From: Bacteroidaceae bacterium
GTDB lineage: Bacteria > Bacteroidota > Bacteroidia > Bacteroidales > Bacteroidaceae
Reading direction: 5' to 3'
Length of the DNA: 64,000 nucleotides
Assembly: GCA_017427185.1 (NCBI GenBank)
Contig: JAFRTJ010000039.1
Coordinates: 107,059 to 171,058, forward strand
Notes under the pieces: generated by a model
The model's database searches: none
What the model was told of the DNA's origin: nothing
Seen by the model: only the letters and a program-made list of their open reading frames with translations
Program-made: the position numbers and the translations under genes
Shown here: positions 1 through 9,743 of the stretch, one piece after another
Layout of the letters: each line of letters starts with the position of its first letter
Numbering within the stretch: position 1 is the stretch's first letter

Positions 1-2757
1 GATACGAGTCTTAACGGTACCATCTTTCTCGATATACAGAGTATCGAACTGGATCTTCAGCTTGAGGTCATAGTTGTTGGCAAATTCTGTTCCAGCCTCA
101 ACAGCGCCCTCAATGATGGTGAAGAATGGGTCGAGGTCGATCATCTTGTTGAGATCGATGTTCATTTCAGCGAATGGATTGAGTTCAGGAATCTTGCCCA
201 AGTTCTTGTCATGCAGGAATGCAAATGAGAGAGGCTTGATAGCTGTTGCACCAATTCCATATTCTGAATAGGTGTAGTTTGTCTCATTTCCTTCTTTGTC
301 AACCCAAGGAGCCTTCACAGCGTTGGCATCCATGATGTTGTTGACTGCTGTATAGATAGCAGAACCAATCTGGGTGAATCTGAGACCCGTTTCTGTCTTG
401 TAATTGAGAATCTGCTGTACAGACTCTTGCAGAGCTGACTTGTCGAAGTTGATCTTAGCCTTCTGGACGTCATCCTTCTTCAGTGTTGCAGCAGCCTCAT
501 AGAATGCGTTGCCTGCACGAGTCCAACCGAAGGTCAGCTTGTCGGTAGATGGCTTAATGGGACTCAACTTAATGGGAGACTCCTCGTCCAAGCTGTTAAC
601 CAAGCTGAATTGTGCACCTGTGAAGTCAGTTGCACTGGGGTTAACGGTCAGGTATACCTTACCAGCATTTCCTTCCTTCTCGTTGAAGAATGTAGTCTGT
701 CCAGGAATAGACCACTTGTCAACTACACCGCCCAGCATCTCAGCATCCTTTTTAGTCAGAGCATATTGCTCGTTAATGAGGTCAGATGTGCCTAAGGTGG
801 GGAAGTATGTTCTGTGCTCGTTCTCGCCATAGTATGCAATCAGCATGTTAGACTTCACGCCCATTGGGAGTGCGAATGTGCCGAATGCAGGATTAACGGT
901 TCCCTGGATAACAACGCTGGAGACCATGCTGTTCAGCTTGTCCTCCAAAGTGCTTACTCGACCATTCAGACCATCGATAGCTTCGCTGGTCTTGCCCAGA
1001 GCCTTCAGCAACTGAGTCAGGTCGCTGCCCAAAGTGTTGATCTGCTTCTGCAACTCTTCATCAGCTTCATTCATAGCTTCCTTCAGTTTCTCAAGAGCGA
1101 TATTGGTAGAATCGATTCTGCCGTTCAGGAGAGAATCCTTTTCGTTGATGAGTTTTTCCAGTGCATTAGCAATGCTGTCGATCTTGTCGTTTGTGTCATC
1201 GATTCTAGAGTTGGCCTCATCAATATGTGATGCGAGGGTAGAATCCTGCTGATCAACGTAAGATTTCAGATCATCGAGTTGCTGCTGCAGGTCTTGTGTC
1301 AGACTGTCGAGCTTGCCGTTTGTCTCATCGATCTTGTCGTCCAAATCACCAACCAGATCTTCCAGATTGTCGATTCTGATAGAGTCAGCATCGATTCTGT
1401 CTTTAGCGTTATCGCTTTCCTCTTTAATCTTATTGAGCAAAATCGTAATGGCATTGTTTACTGCTTGGTCAGTGTAAGCGATTGCCTCGTTGTAGAGATT
1501 CATTGCATAGCGCAGAGCACCTACAACATCCTGCTGAGTAGCGAAGTTCTTGGTCAATGCTGCCAGAGAGTCAATCTGAGCCTGCAATTCTTCATCCTTT
1601 GTCTGGAGATTTGCCAAGGTTTTTGCCATACCGTTGAGGGTGATCTCATTAGTCTGTGCTAACGTCAAAGCTTGAGCTGCAGTCTGAGTGGTAGTGGATA
1701 GTTTTTCACCAAGTGTTCCAACAGTTTCGCTGAGAGTTGTAAATTTGCCACTCAGCGTCTCAAGATTTTGTCTGTTCGTTTCAGCCTGTTGTGCAGCAGC
1801 TTGTGCATTCTCTAAAGCCTTCTGGGCGTTGTCTTCAGCAGCTTTTGCCTTGTTGAAAGCATCCTCGGCCTGTTGGAGAGCCTGCCCTGCTGTGCCTTCA
1901 GCATCCTTTGCCTTATCAAATGCCTCTTTTGCCTTGTCTGCAGCATCCTTAGCCTTGTTGAAAGCATCCTCAGCATTCTGCAGAGCTGTCTTGGCATTAC
2001 TTGCAGCAGTCGTAGCCAAATCGTAAGCCTCGTCAGCACGGGCTTGAGCTGTACCGACAGCTGTTTGCAACTCACTAACAGTAGTAATAAGAGAAGTGAT
2101 TGAGTTTCCGTGCTCAGTAATGGTTTCGTTGGCCTTGTCCAAAGCCTTCTGGAGTTCATTCTTAGCATCGTTCAATTGCTGCAGGGTAGCATACAGAACC
2201 AAACTATTGTCGATCATAGTCTGAACCTGTTCTGCTGTCAGGATGTCATCCTCTGTAGTGTACTTGTTTTCAGTCAGGTACTGGTTGATGACGGTAGAGA
2301 TGAAGGTAGCCAACTGCTCAGAGGTCTTGTGCTCGCAGTTGCAGCTTACGATACCGGCAATAGCATCCTGGATCCAATGCTCAACCTGTTCTTTGGTGAT
2401 GTGTTCTGTAGTCGTCAGATGCTCAGCGATGATGTTGTTCACAATCCTGATCACATCAGCCTCTGTAGGTCCATCGGGATGCTGCTTCAGGTAATCCTCA
2501 AGAGCAGTCTTGATAGCTCCAGCAACATCACAATCGCATGAATGGATTGCGTCGATTTGACTTTGCAGGGCATCAATCTGGTCCTGCAACCCACCAACTT
2601 GCAATCTGATTAACTCTGTCAAAGTGGCATTTTGGTCTGCAAGTTTCTGGCTGAGTTCGTCTACGCGCTCCTCGTCATAATCCTTACAAGAATTCAATGC
2701 TCCCATGCTTACGATAGCCATCGCAAACACTAACAAACGAATGAATCTTTTTTTCAT
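1..2757 (-). CDS. Coiled-coil surface lipoprotein (3' end outside window)
   Basis: The reading frame starts at ATG 2757 and is still open at base 1, so the 919 visible codons lack the C-terminus. The N-terminus is a lipoprotein signal (KKRFIRLLVFAMAIVSMG, then LNSC), followed directly by an acidic stretch (KDYDEERVDEL) as in exported Bacteroidota lipoproteins. Residues of about 25-600 are mostly coiled coil, with an Ala/Lys/Glu-rich part around 210-290 (repeats of the type AEDAFNKAKDA) and later stretches of the type IDSTNDKIDSIANALEKL. Beyond about residue 630 the sequence looks globular. The layout resembles lipoproteins annotated with the N-terminal domain of PL29-type proteins, but no lyase domain is visible, so function is unknown. 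A promoter with both boxes lies 200 bp upstream and a four-copy 22-bp repeat array sits in the leader. Confidence 0.75.
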   Translation of the reverse strand, partial: MKKRFIRLLVFAMAIVSMGALNSCKDYDEERVDELSQKLADQNATLTELIRLQVGGLQDQIDALQSQIDAIHSCDCDVAGAIKTALEDYLKQHPDGPTEADVIRIVNNIIAEHLTTTEHITKEQVEHWIQDAIAGIVSCNCEHKTSEQLATFISTVINQYLTENKYTTEDDILTAEQVQTMIDNSLVLYATLQQLNDAKNELQKALDKANETITEHGNSITSLITTVSELQTAVGTAQARADEAYDLATTAASNAKTALQNAEDAFNKAKDAADKAKEAFDKAKDAEGTAGQALQQAEDAFNKAKAAEDNAQKALENAQAAAQQAETNRQNLETLSGKFTTLSETVGTLGEKLSTTTQTAAQALTLAQTNEITLNGMAKTLANLQTKDEELQAQIDSLAALTKNFATQQDVVGALRYAMNLYNEAIAYTDQAVNNAITILLNKIKEESDNAKDRIDADSIRIDNLEDLVGDLDDKIDETNGKLDSLTQDLQQQLDDLKSYVDQQDSTLASHIDEANSRIDDTNDKIDSIANALEKLINEKDSLLNGRIDSTNIALEKLKEAMNEADEELQKQINTLGSDLTQLLKALGKTSEAIDGLNGRVSTLEDKLNSMVSSVVIQGTVNPAFGTFALPMGVKSNMLIAYYGENEHRTYFPTLGTSDLINEQYALTKKDAEMLGGVVDKWSIPGQTTFFNEKEGNAGKVYLTVNPSATDFTGAQFSLVNSLDEESPIKLSPIKPSTDKLTFGWTRAGNAFYEAAATLKKDDVQKAKINFDKSALQESVQQILNYKTETGLRFTQIGSAIYTAVNNIMDANAVKAPWVDKEGNETNYTYSEYGIGATAIKPLSFAFLHDKNLGKIPELNPFAEMNIDLNKMIDLDPFFTIIEGAVEAGTEFANNYDLKLKIQFDTLYIEKDGTVKTRI

Positions 2758-2816
2758 TTTGATTAAAATTAGTATTTAAGTTAATATAAAAATTTGTTTC
2801 TCTCTTAGGCGGTGGT

Positions 2817-2904
2817 TCGACGTGTTGACTCCACAAAATCGACGTGTTGATTCTGTCAACTCGACACGTTAACTTCACGTACTCGACGTGTTGACTCCAC
2901 TGAG
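2817..2904. repeat. 22-bp-period repeat array 1 (four units)
   Basis: Four copies of TCGACGTGTTGACT or close variants begin at 2817, 2839, 2861 and 2883, exactly 22 bp apart. Each unit has 14 conserved bases and 8 variable ones. The core is an inverted repeat, CRAC-N2-GTYG. The array lies between the promoter (2958-2989) and the start codon (2757) of the coiled-coil lipoprotein gene, so it is probably transcribed as leader. Confidence 0.85.
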
Positions 2905-2957
2905 TTCTTTCACCGAAACACAGACCGCATGGGCATACCATAGGCCTATATTCGGTG

Positions 2958-2989
2958 CAAATATAGGATATATTCAGCAATCTGCCAAA
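2958..2989 (-). promoter_or_regulatory. Bacteroidota promoter of the coiled-coil lipoprotein gene
   Basis: Read on the minus strand, TTTG (2986-2989) is followed after 20 bp by TATATTTG (2958-2965), which fits the TTTG-N19..21-TAnnTTTG consensus. Transcription would start near 2950, giving a leader of about 190 nt that contains array 1. Confidence 0.6.
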
Positions 2990-3050
2990 TAAAAAATATA
3001 TTTTTTACGAGAAAATGACCTTTTTTTCGCAAAAACAAGTGAAAAAAGGT

Positions 3051-3725
3051 TTAATTTGTTAATACTTCCAGTGTTTTTCCGTGTACTTGGAATCTTATTT
3101 CCGTATCTGCAAAGCGGAATCCGTAGATGCGGTTAGGGTCATCCTGATAATGGGGTCGTGGGTCTGCGGCCAGCACACCCTTGAGGGCAGCCTGTTCTGT
3201 GGCTGTGAAATGCTGGGCAATTTCTTCTGGAATCCTGACCTCGAGAAGTAGTGCGGTGGAATCCAGATCATCTGTGAACCCACCTGTCGCCTCTGGATGA
3301 CAATCTGTGAAGGGGAGATAGGGTTTGATGTCGTAGATGGGTGTGCCGTCCATCATGTCGGCTCCTCCCACCCAGATGATGGGGCCTTCTGGGGTATGGA
3401 GTTCAATCTGGATAATCTTTACGGAGGAGAGGCCGATGTTGTTGGGACGGAAAGGGCTACGGGTCGCCCAGACTCCCATCCGCTGATTGCCACCCAGACG
3501 GGGTGGACGGACGGTGGGCGACCAATTGCCTTCGTCGCGGTGTGCCAGGCTGAAGTCCCAAAGGAGCCAGATGTGGGAGAATCCTTCCAGACCTCGCAAT
3601 GCCTCCGGATTCCTGTATTCTGGTTCGAAAACGATCTTGCCTCGCAGTTCCTCCACCAATCCACTCTGGCGCGGCACTCCGAATTTGCTTTTGAAGTCTG
3701 TCTGGATTCTGGCGACGATTTTCAT
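3051..3725 (-). CDS. trmO: tRNA (N6-threonylcarbamoyladenosine(37)-N6)-methyltransferase TrmO
   Basis: TrmO (TsaA/YaeB family) uses S-adenosylmethionine to N6-methylate t6A at position 37 of ANN-decoding tRNAs. The 224-residue protein has the family pattern: N-terminal KFGVPRQSGLV, then the hallmark block GNQRMGVWATRSPFRPNNIG around residues 85-105, and GADMMDGTPIYDIKPYLPF around 128-147. Length is close to E. coli TrmO (about 235). It is 118 bp from clpB, on the same strand and downstream of it. That gap shows no clear signal. Confidence 0.93.
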   Translation of the reverse strand: MKIVARIQTDFKSKFGVPRQSGLVEELRGKIVFEPEYRNPEALRGLEGFSHIWLLWDFSLAHRDEGNWSPTVRPPRLGGNQRMGVWATRSPFRPNNIGLSSVKIIQIELHTPEGPIIWVGGADMMDGTPIYDIKPYLPFTDCHPEATGGFTDDLDSTALLLEVRIPEEIAQHFTATEQAALKGVLAADPRPHYQDDPNRIYGFRFADTEIRFQVHGKTLEVLTN

Positions 3726-3843
3726 GCCCGTGTCTACTATTATACTATTTTCTTAAAGATGTGTTTGTGCGTATGGGGCCTGAGCGTATGCATGCAGCCC
3801 GCGTTGGCTCATTTCAGAGGGGCGGCAAGCCCTGCTCGCAGAG

Positions 3844-6402
3844 TCAGTTGCTGAATGCGAGCAGGTTGCCATTCCTTCTGGCGATGATGGGGCGGCTCTT
3901 GTCGAGCGAAGTGCCCAGCAATTCCTTGCTCAGGTCGTTGAGCAGCAGACGCTGGATAGCACGCTTCACGGGTCGGGCTCCAAAGTCAGGGTCATAGCCT
4001 TCCTCGGCCAACAGCTCGATGGCATCTTCCTGAAGTTTGAGCTGGATGCCGTTCTGCTCGAGCATCTTCTGGATGCCGGCAATCTGCAGGCGTACCACTT
4101 GCTTGATTTCACCCTGGTTCAAAGGACGGAAGACGACAATCTCGTCGATACGGTTGAGGAACTCAGGTCGGATGGTCTTCTTCAGCAGGTCCATCACCTG
4201 TCTCTCTGCCGCCTCGTGGTCCGTGTTGCCCTGAATGAGCTGGCTCCCCAGGTTGCTTGTCATGATGATGATGGTATTCTTGAAGTTCACCGTCCTGCCC
4301 TTGCTGTCAGTCAGACGCCCATCATCCAGCACTTGCAGCAAGATGTTGAAGACGTCAGGGTGAGCTTTCTCGATCTCATCGAAGAGCACGACCTGATAGG
4401 GCTTTCGACGCACGGCCTCCGTCAGCTGTCCGCCTTCGTCGTAGCCGACGTATCCTGGAGGAGCTCCGATCAGACGAGTCACGCTGAACTTGTCCTGATA
4501 TTCGCTCATGTCGATACGGGTCATCATCGTCTCGTCGTCGAAGAGATAGTCGGCGAGCGCTTTCGCCAGTTCCGTCTTTCCTACACCTGTGGTGCCCAGG
4601 AAGATGAAACTACCGATGGGGCGCTTGGGGTCTTGCAGTCCTGCGCGGCTTCTGCGCACAGCATCACTCACGGCTTGGATGGCCTCGTCCTGCCCGATGA
4701 CTCTCTTGTGGAGCTCATTCTCCAGATTGAGCAACTTGTCGCGCTCGCTCTGCATCATCTTCGAGACAGGGATGCCCGTCCATTTGCTTACTACGTCAGC
4801 GATGTCGTCGGCCGTCACTTCTTCCTTCACCATCGCTTCTGTCCCCTGAGCACTTTTCAGTTGTTCCTGGATGGATTGGATTTCCTTCTCCAGCTCCTGC
4901 AGCTTGCCGTATCGAATCTCAGCCACCCGTCCGTAGTTGCCTTCGCGTTCAGCTCGCTCAGCCTCGAACTTCAGCTGTTCAATCTGTTGCTTGTTCTGCT
5001 GGATCTTGTTCAGCAGGTTCTTCTCTTGGGTCCATTTCGCCTTGAAGGAATTTTCCTGTTCCTGCAAGTCGGCAATCTCTTTGTTCAGTTGTTCGAATTT
5101 TTCGGAATCTCCCTCACGTTTGATTGCCTCGCGCTCAATTTCCAGTTGCTTCAGCCGACGGCTTATCTCGTCCAACTCGTCAGGTACTGAGTCGCGCTCG
5201 ATTCTCAGCTTGGCAGCAGCCTCGTCCATCAGGTCGATAGCCTTGTCGGGCAGGAACCGTTCGGTGATGTATCGATTGGAAAGCTCGACAGCAGCGATGA
5301 TGGCATCATCCTGGATACGCACTTTGTGATGGTTCTCGTACCTCTCTTTAAGACCACGCAGGATGCTGATGCTGCTCAACGTGTCAGGTTCGTCGACCAT
5401 AACGGGTTGAAACCTTCTCTCCAACGCTTTGTCTTTTTCAAAATATTTCTGATATTCATCCAAAGTTGTCGCGCCGATGCTGCGGAGTTCACCTCTGGCC
5501 AAAGCAGGTTTCAGGATGTTGGCAGCATCCATTGCTCCTTCTCCCTTGCCGGCTCCCACCAGTGTGTGGATTTCATCGATGAAGAGGATGATCCTGCCTT
5601 CGCTCTTGCTGACCTCGTTGACAACCGATTTCAGACGTTCCTCGAACTCGCCCTTGTATTTCGCGCCGGCAATCAGGGCGCCCATATCCAGGCTGTAGAG
5701 CTGCTTGTCGCGCAGGTTCTCAGGCACATCGCCCCGCAGGATTCTGTGGGCCAGACCTTCCACGATGGCTGTCTTGCCTGTTCCTGGCTCGCCTATCAGG
5801 ATGGGATTGTTCTTGGTTCGACGTGTCAGGATTTGCAATACACGACGGATTTCTTCGTCTCGTCCGATGACGGGATCCAGTTTTCCAGCTCTTGCCTCGT
5901 CCACCAGATTGCGGGCGTATTTCGACAGGCTCTGGTAAGTGTCCTCGCTTGATTGCGATTTCACTTTCTCGCCGCCTCTTAGCTCCTGGATGGCAGCCTG
6001 CAGTTCCTTCTCTGTCATACCTGCGTCTTTCAGCAGTTTGGCAGCTGTGCAGTTGGTGGTCAGTATGGCTTGCAGCATGTGCTCGAGCGAGACGAACTCG
6101 TCGCCGTTCTTTTGTGCGATATCTTCGGCACGTGTCAGCACTTCATTGCCTTCTCTGCTCAGGTAGGGCTCGCCGCCTTGCACTTTAGGCAGGCTTCCTA
6201 TCTGTGCATCTACGGCTTGCTGTATGAGAGTCGGGTTCATACCCAGTTTCTGGAATATGAAACTCGTCACTTGTTCGCCCACCTTCAGAATGCCGCTCAG
6301 CAAGTGCTCTGGCTCGATGGCTTGCTGTCCTTGTCGCTGCACTCTGTTCAATGCTTCTTGTACAGCCTCTTGGGCCTTGATGGTAAATTTGTTCAGATTC
6401 AT
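3844..6402 (-). CDS. clpB: ATP-dependent disaggregase ClpB
   Basis: Hexameric AAA+ chaperone that, with DnaK, pulls polypeptides out of aggregates. At 852 residues it is full length. In order: Clp_N repeats (about 1-145), NBD1 with Walker A GEPGTGKT (about 204-211) and Walker B ILFIDEIH, the long coiled-coil middle domain rich in Glu/Gln/Lys (about 400-520) that separates ClpB from ClpA and ClpC, NBD2 with [15 protein letters not shown] and [16 protein letters not shown], and the ClpB_D2-small domain. The ATG is preceded by an AAGGAA purine tract. The leader holds a 34-bp dyad (6436-6469), which may matter for heat-shock control, though that is inference. Confidence 0.97.
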   Translation of the reverse strand: MNLNKFTIKAQEAVQEALNRVQRQGQQAIEPEHLLSGILKVGEQVTSFIFQKLGMNPTLIQQAVDAQIGSLPKVQGGEPYLSREGNEVLTRAEDIAQKNGDEFVSLEHMLQAILTTNCTAAKLLKDAGMTEKELQAAIQELRGGEKVKSQSSEDTYQSLSKYARNLVDEARAGKLDPVIGRDEEIRRVLQILTRRTKNNPILIGEPGTGKTAIVEGLAHRILRGDVPENLRDKQLYSLDMGALIAGAKYKGEFEERLKSVVNEVSKSEGRIILFIDEIHTLVGAGKGEGAMDAANILKPALARGELRSIGATTLDEYQKYFEKDKALERRFQPVMVDEPDTLSSISILRGLKERYENHHKVRIQDDAIIAAVELSNRYITERFLPDKAIDLMDEAAAKLRIERDSVPDELDEISRRLKQLEIEREAIKREGDSEKFEQLNKEIADLQEQENSFKAKWTQEKNLLNKIQQNKQQIEQLKFEAERAEREGNYGRVAEIRYGKLQELEKEIQSIQEQLKSAQGTEAMVKEEVTADDIADVVSKWTGIPVSKMMQSERDKLLNLENELHKRVIGQDEAIQAVSDAVRRSRAGLQDPKRPIGSFIFLGTTGVGKTELAKALADYLFDDETMMTRIDMSEYQDKFSVTRLIGAPPGYVGYDEGGQLTEAVRRKPYQVVLFDEIEKAHPDVFNILLQVLDDGRLTDSKGRTVNFKNTIIIMTSNLGSQLIQGNTDHEAAERQVMDLLKKTIRPEFLNRIDEIVVFRPLNQGEIKQVVRLQIAGIQKMLEQNGIQLKLQEDAIELLAEEGYDPDFGARPVKRAIQRLLLNDLSKELLGTSLDKSRPIIARRNGNLLAFSN

Positions 6403-6435
6403 AGTTCCTTCTTTTTTTTAGTTTCTTGTTTCGTC

Positions 6436-6469
6436 GCGAGGTCTCAAAGGCTCGTGGGCCAAGCCTCGC
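6436..6469 (-). promoter_or_regulatory. Dyad in the clpB 5' leader
   Basis: GCGAGG at 6436 pairs with CCTCGC ending at 6469, with further pairing of GGCT and GCC inside. It lies 34-67 bp upstream of the clpB start and so is probably in the transcript. Its role is not known; a structured heat-shock leader is one possibility. Confidence 0.3.
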
Positions 6470-6503
6470 AATCCCTAACGCAACAAGTGGCGTGCAAAGA
6501 TTG

Positions 6504-6543
6504 AAAAACAGCCACATTGTCTTGAAGGAGGTCAAAGTGGCTG
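6504..6543 (-). terminator. Probable intrinsic terminator after the GH92 gene
   Basis: On the minus strand CAGCCAC (6537-6543) pairs with GTGGCTG (6509-6515), followed by a run of T (6504-6508). The loop is long (21 nt), which lowers confidence. It would end the leftward carbohydrate operon before clpB. Confidence 0.45.
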
Positions 6544-6578
6544 AAGCGTTGAGGCAGAGCAGACAGAATATCCAGTTC

Positions 6579-8729
6579 CTACATTCCCGTGATTTCGTTG
6601 TGTGTGATGTGGCAGCGGTCTTTGGGAAGGGATTCGGGTGTGATGACGAAACGTCGTCCGCTCTGCAGGTTCAGCGTGATGCGTTGGAAGCGTGGAGTGC
6701 TGAGCATGTAGCGCAAGGAGGCAGGGCATACCGGATAGAATCCCATTGAGGAGAAGATGAACCAGGAAGACATCTGGCCAGAGTCATCGTTGCCAGAAAG
6801 GCCACCTGGCGAGTCGTTGTATTCCGTGTCGAGAATGTAGTTCACCCATTTCTTTGTCTTCTCAGGCTTTCCGATGAAGTCGTAGAGGTAGGCAATCTGG
6901 TGACAAGGTTCGTTGCCGTGCCAGTAACGTCCCTCCGTAAACATCGAGTCGAGTTTTGCCTCGAACTTCTTCTTGCCTCCCAGCATCTCGACGAGACCTT
7001 CCACATTGTGGGGCACGAACCAAGTGTAGTGGCAGGCGGCTCCTTCCGTGATGAACGACTTGCGATTCACGAAATCCGTGTTGCCCTCGAAATGCCCGTC
7101 AGCATATCTTCCGTCGCAATAACCAGTCTCTGGGTTGATGACGTTGCGCCAGTTCTCAGAGCGTTTCATCAGTGTCTCGTAGTCCTTCTCCTTCCCCAGG
7201 GCGCGTGCCATTTGTGCTACGGCATAATCGTCGAAAGCATATTCCAGGGTTCGCGAGGTCTGTTCCTTCTGGTGGAATGCTTCTTTGACAGGATCTTCCA
7301 TAGGGACGTAGCCGTACTTCATGTAGGAAAGCAAAGCTCGCCGTCCCATTCCGTTCCGATAGTCCTTTTCCGAAGCCGGCGTCTCGAAAGCGTTCTTGCG
7401 CATTCCCTCGTAGGCTTTCTCGGCATCGAATCCGCGTATGCCCTTGAGGTAAGCGTCGGCCAGAGCTACGGAAGCGTGGTCGCCAATCATTGCAGCCGTA
7501 TAGGAGTTCCAGTTGGGGAAGATGGGGAGCCAGCCGCCTTGCTCATATTTGAGGACGAGAGACTGCATCATGTCGGCCGTCACATCAGGGTAGAGTAGGG
7601 TGTAGAGGGGATGAACGGCACGGAAAGTGTCCCACATCGTGAAGTCGCAATAGTACTTGCGAGGTTTGCCATGAGGATGCATCGTGATGCCGCTCGCAAA
7701 GCGAGGATAGGCTCCATCCGCATCGCTCATCTCGTGGGGCGTGAATGAGGCACGATACAGGGCGCCATAGAACTGGTTTACTCGAGCTGTATCAGGGTCT
7801 TCCACATCGATGGCATGCAGGTGTTTGATCCAGGTGCGGATGAGATTGTTCCTCATCTGCTCGAAACTGATGCCTCGCGCTTCAGCTTTGTAGTTGACTT
7901 CGGCTCCCTCGCGACCTGTGAAGGAAGAGGCGGTTCTAAGGATGATGGGCTTGCCAGCTTTCCCTGGGAAGGAGATCCAGGCACAGAGGCTGTCCTGCCC
8001 CCAGCTGATGGGATCGTCTGAATAGGTGATCAGCAGATGTCCGCTGAATCCTGCTCTCTCGCCCCATCCCTGATAGATACGGTGAACGGGATTGCTGCCA
8101 TAGATGGTTTTCCGTTCAGGTTCCACAGAGATGTGGCCCTCCTTCTCGTCGCTGTTGGGTTGGACCACGATGTGGACGGGACCGTCCTGATCGGGCGTGA
8201 TGCGCAGGATGGAGGCGTGGCTGCTGGCAGTCATCTCTACCTTCAGATGTTCTTCTGGCAGATGTACGGCATAATAATGGGGATGCGACACTTCGTCTTT
8301 GTGGCTGAAACGTGTGGCACGTTCCCGTGCCCCTTTTCTCAAATGTCCGCTGAGCGTGGCGATGGTGAAGGAGCCGTAGTCCTGAGTGCATCCGCCAGAG
8401 GTCCAATGGCTGTTGCGGAAGCCTTGCAGGAGCGAGTCGGTGTAGTAATAGGGCGCAAGACATTTCGTCTCGCTTTCCCTCGTCTGAGGTGTCCAGAAGT
8501 TCTGTCCGTTGGGCGAGAGTACGGCGGGAAAGGTCTGGCCGTGTTCCTCCGATCCTTTTCCGTAGAATCCAGCCGTCTTCGTGTTGGCGGGAGCCGTGCC
8601 CACCATCGTGCTCAGATTGAAGAGGTGGCGCAGATGTTCCTGCTGGTGCTTGCGGGAGATTCCTTTGGCGCTCATACCGACTGAACAGCTCAACAGGAGG
8701 GCGATGCCCCAAAGTGTCCAGGTTTTCAT
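6579..8729 (-). CDS. Glycoside hydrolase family 92 (alpha-mannosidase-like)
   Basis: Calcium-dependent exo-acting alpha-mannosidase family, here with a signal peptide (about 1-21). The 716 residues carry GH92 landmarks: an N-terminal domain with GQTFPAVLSPNGQNFWTPQTR, FTMWDTFRAVHPLYTLLYPD, the block GNEPCHQIAYLYDFIGKPEKT, and GLSGNDDSGQMSSWFIFSSMGFYPVCP. The protein stops at TAG (6579-6581) right after THNEITGM. Family members usually continue about ten more residues with a final hydrophobic strand, and the untranslated frame here reads on as ELDILSALPQRF, so a recent nonsense change is possible. The start overlaps the Gfo/Idh stop by 4 bp. It is the last gene of the leftward cluster. Confidence 0.88.
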   Translation of the reverse strand: MKTWTLWGIALLLSCSVGMSAKGISRKHQQEHLRHLFNLSTMVGTAPANTKTAGFYGKGSEEHGQTFPAVLSPNGQNFWTPQTRESETKCLAPYYYTDSLLQGFRNSHWTSGGCTQDYGSFTIATLSGHLRKGARERATRFSHKDEVSHPHYYAVHLPEEHLKVEMTASSHASILRITPDQDGPVHIVVQPNSDEKEGHISVEPERKTIYGSNPVHRIYQGWGERAGFSGHLLITYSDDPISWGQDSLCAWISFPGKAGKPIILRTASSFTGREGAEVNYKAEARGISFEQMRNNLIRTWIKHLHAIDVEDPDTARVNQFYGALYRASFTPHEMSDADGAYPRFASGITMHPHGKPRKYYCDFTMWDTFRAVHPLYTLLYPDVTADMMQSLVLKYEQGGWLPIFPNWNSYTAAMIGDHASVALADAYLKGIRGFDAEKAYEGMRKNAFETPASEKDYRNGMGRRALLSYMKYGYVPMEDPVKEAFHQKEQTSRTLEYAFDDYAVAQMARALGKEKDYETLMKRSENWRNVINPETGYCDGRYADGHFEGNTDFVNRKSFITEGAACHYTWFVPHNVEGLVEMLGGKKKFEAKLDSMFTEGRYWHGNEPCHQIAYLYDFIGKPEKTKKWVNYILDTEYNDSPGGLSGNDDSGQMSSWFIFSSMGFYPVCPASLRYMLSTPRFQRITLNLQSGRRFVITPESLPKDRCHITHNEITGM

Positions 8730-9709
8730 ATCGAGTTTATCTTGGCTTTGTCTACCGCGATGGCTATCTCCAGAGCCGTGCGGCTCAGGTAGGGAATGTT
8801 CAGTTTGCTTTCCGGGCGATTCTCGATGAGACGAAGGAATTCCTCGAATTCAAAGCTCAGGCGATGCCGTTGCATGTCAGCCTTGAAGGTGACGGGTTGC
8901 TCACCGTTGAGGTGCAGGGTGAACTCCTCCATCACGCTCACCGATCCCTTCACCTCGATGTATCCCTTCTCGCCCTGGATGCATCCGAACGAGAGGCCAT
9001 TGCTGTCCTTTGCGGCTCCCAGAGTTGCCACGAAGTCAGGATAGCGAAGGAGGATGGTTCCGCTCGTGTCGATACCGTTCCATCCGTTGTTGGGAGCATA
9101 GTGGCACACGCGGGGTGGTCCGAAAAGGGCGACGGTGAAGCAAAGGTTGTAGATGTTCAGGTCCATCAGGGCGCCACCGGCACATTCAGGGTCGAAGACG
9201 GGTGTGATCTCGCCACGAAGGTAGCGGTCGTAGCGGCTGCTGTATTGGGCATAGTTGCAGTTCACCACGCGCGGGGTGCCTATCTGGGGCAGTATCTCCT
9301 GCAGTTGGTGGAAGAGAGGCATATAGAGGAGGCTGAAGGCAGGCATGCAATAGACGCAGCGCTGCACGGCCAAGTCGTAGAGTTCCTCCGTTTCCACGCG
9401 GTTCACGGCGACAGGCTTCTCCACAATCACATTGTGTCCCGTCTCGATGGCTCGCTTGGCATATTGGTGATGCACGTGGTTGGCGTTTGCGATGTAGACG
9501 AAATCCGCTTCTGCTTCCTCCATCATGCGGTCCATGTCGGTAAAGACGAATCCCGTTTGTGCGTATTTCTCACAGAGGTCGACGGCCCTTTCTATGCTCT
9601 TCTCGCGAGCCAGGATTCCTGTCACTTCGATCTTCCCGGCAAATTCCTTGCTGAGCATCCCCAGGACTTCCTCCACTATTTTCCCTGTGCCTACGATGCT
9701 TATCTTCAT
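8726..9709 (-). CDS. Gfo/Idh/MocA-family NAD(P)-dependent oxidoreductase
   Basis: 327 residues. The N-terminal Rossmann fold begins with ISIVGTGKIVEEVL (nucleotide binding), and the family EKP signature appears as IVEKPVAVN near residue 95. The C-terminal alpha/beta domain contains GGALMDLNIYNL, the usual substrate-side segment. No signal peptide is visible, so it is cytoplasmic. Members oxidise or reduce sugars, inositols and related polyols; the substrate cannot be read from sequence. Its 4-bp overlap with GH92 and 34-bp gap from the SGNH gene point to one transcript for glycan breakdown and monosaccharide use. Confidence 0.85.
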   Translation of the reverse strand: MKISIVGTGKIVEEVLGMLSKEFAGKIEVTGILAREKSIERAVDLCEKYAQTGFVFTDMDRMMEEAEADFVYIANANHVHHQYAKRAIETGHNVIVEKPVAVNRVETEELYDLAVQRCVYCMPAFSLLYMPLFHQLQEILPQIGTPRVVNCNYAQYSSRYDRYLRGEITPVFDPECAGGALMDLNIYNLCFTVALFGPPRVCHYAPNNGWNGIDTSGTILLRYPDFVATLGAAKDSNGLSFGCIQGEKGYIEVKGSVSVMEEFTLHLNGEQPVTFKADMQRHRLSFEFEEFLRLIENRPESKLNIPYLSRTALEIAIAVDKAKINSI

Positions 9710-9743
9710 TCTTTCTTTCTCCTTTCTTTTTTCCTTTCCTTTT

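Noticed and set aside
2817..2904. CRISPR interpretation of the 22-bp arrays
   Set aside because: Variable segments are only 8-12 bp, too short for spacers, and there are no cas genes.
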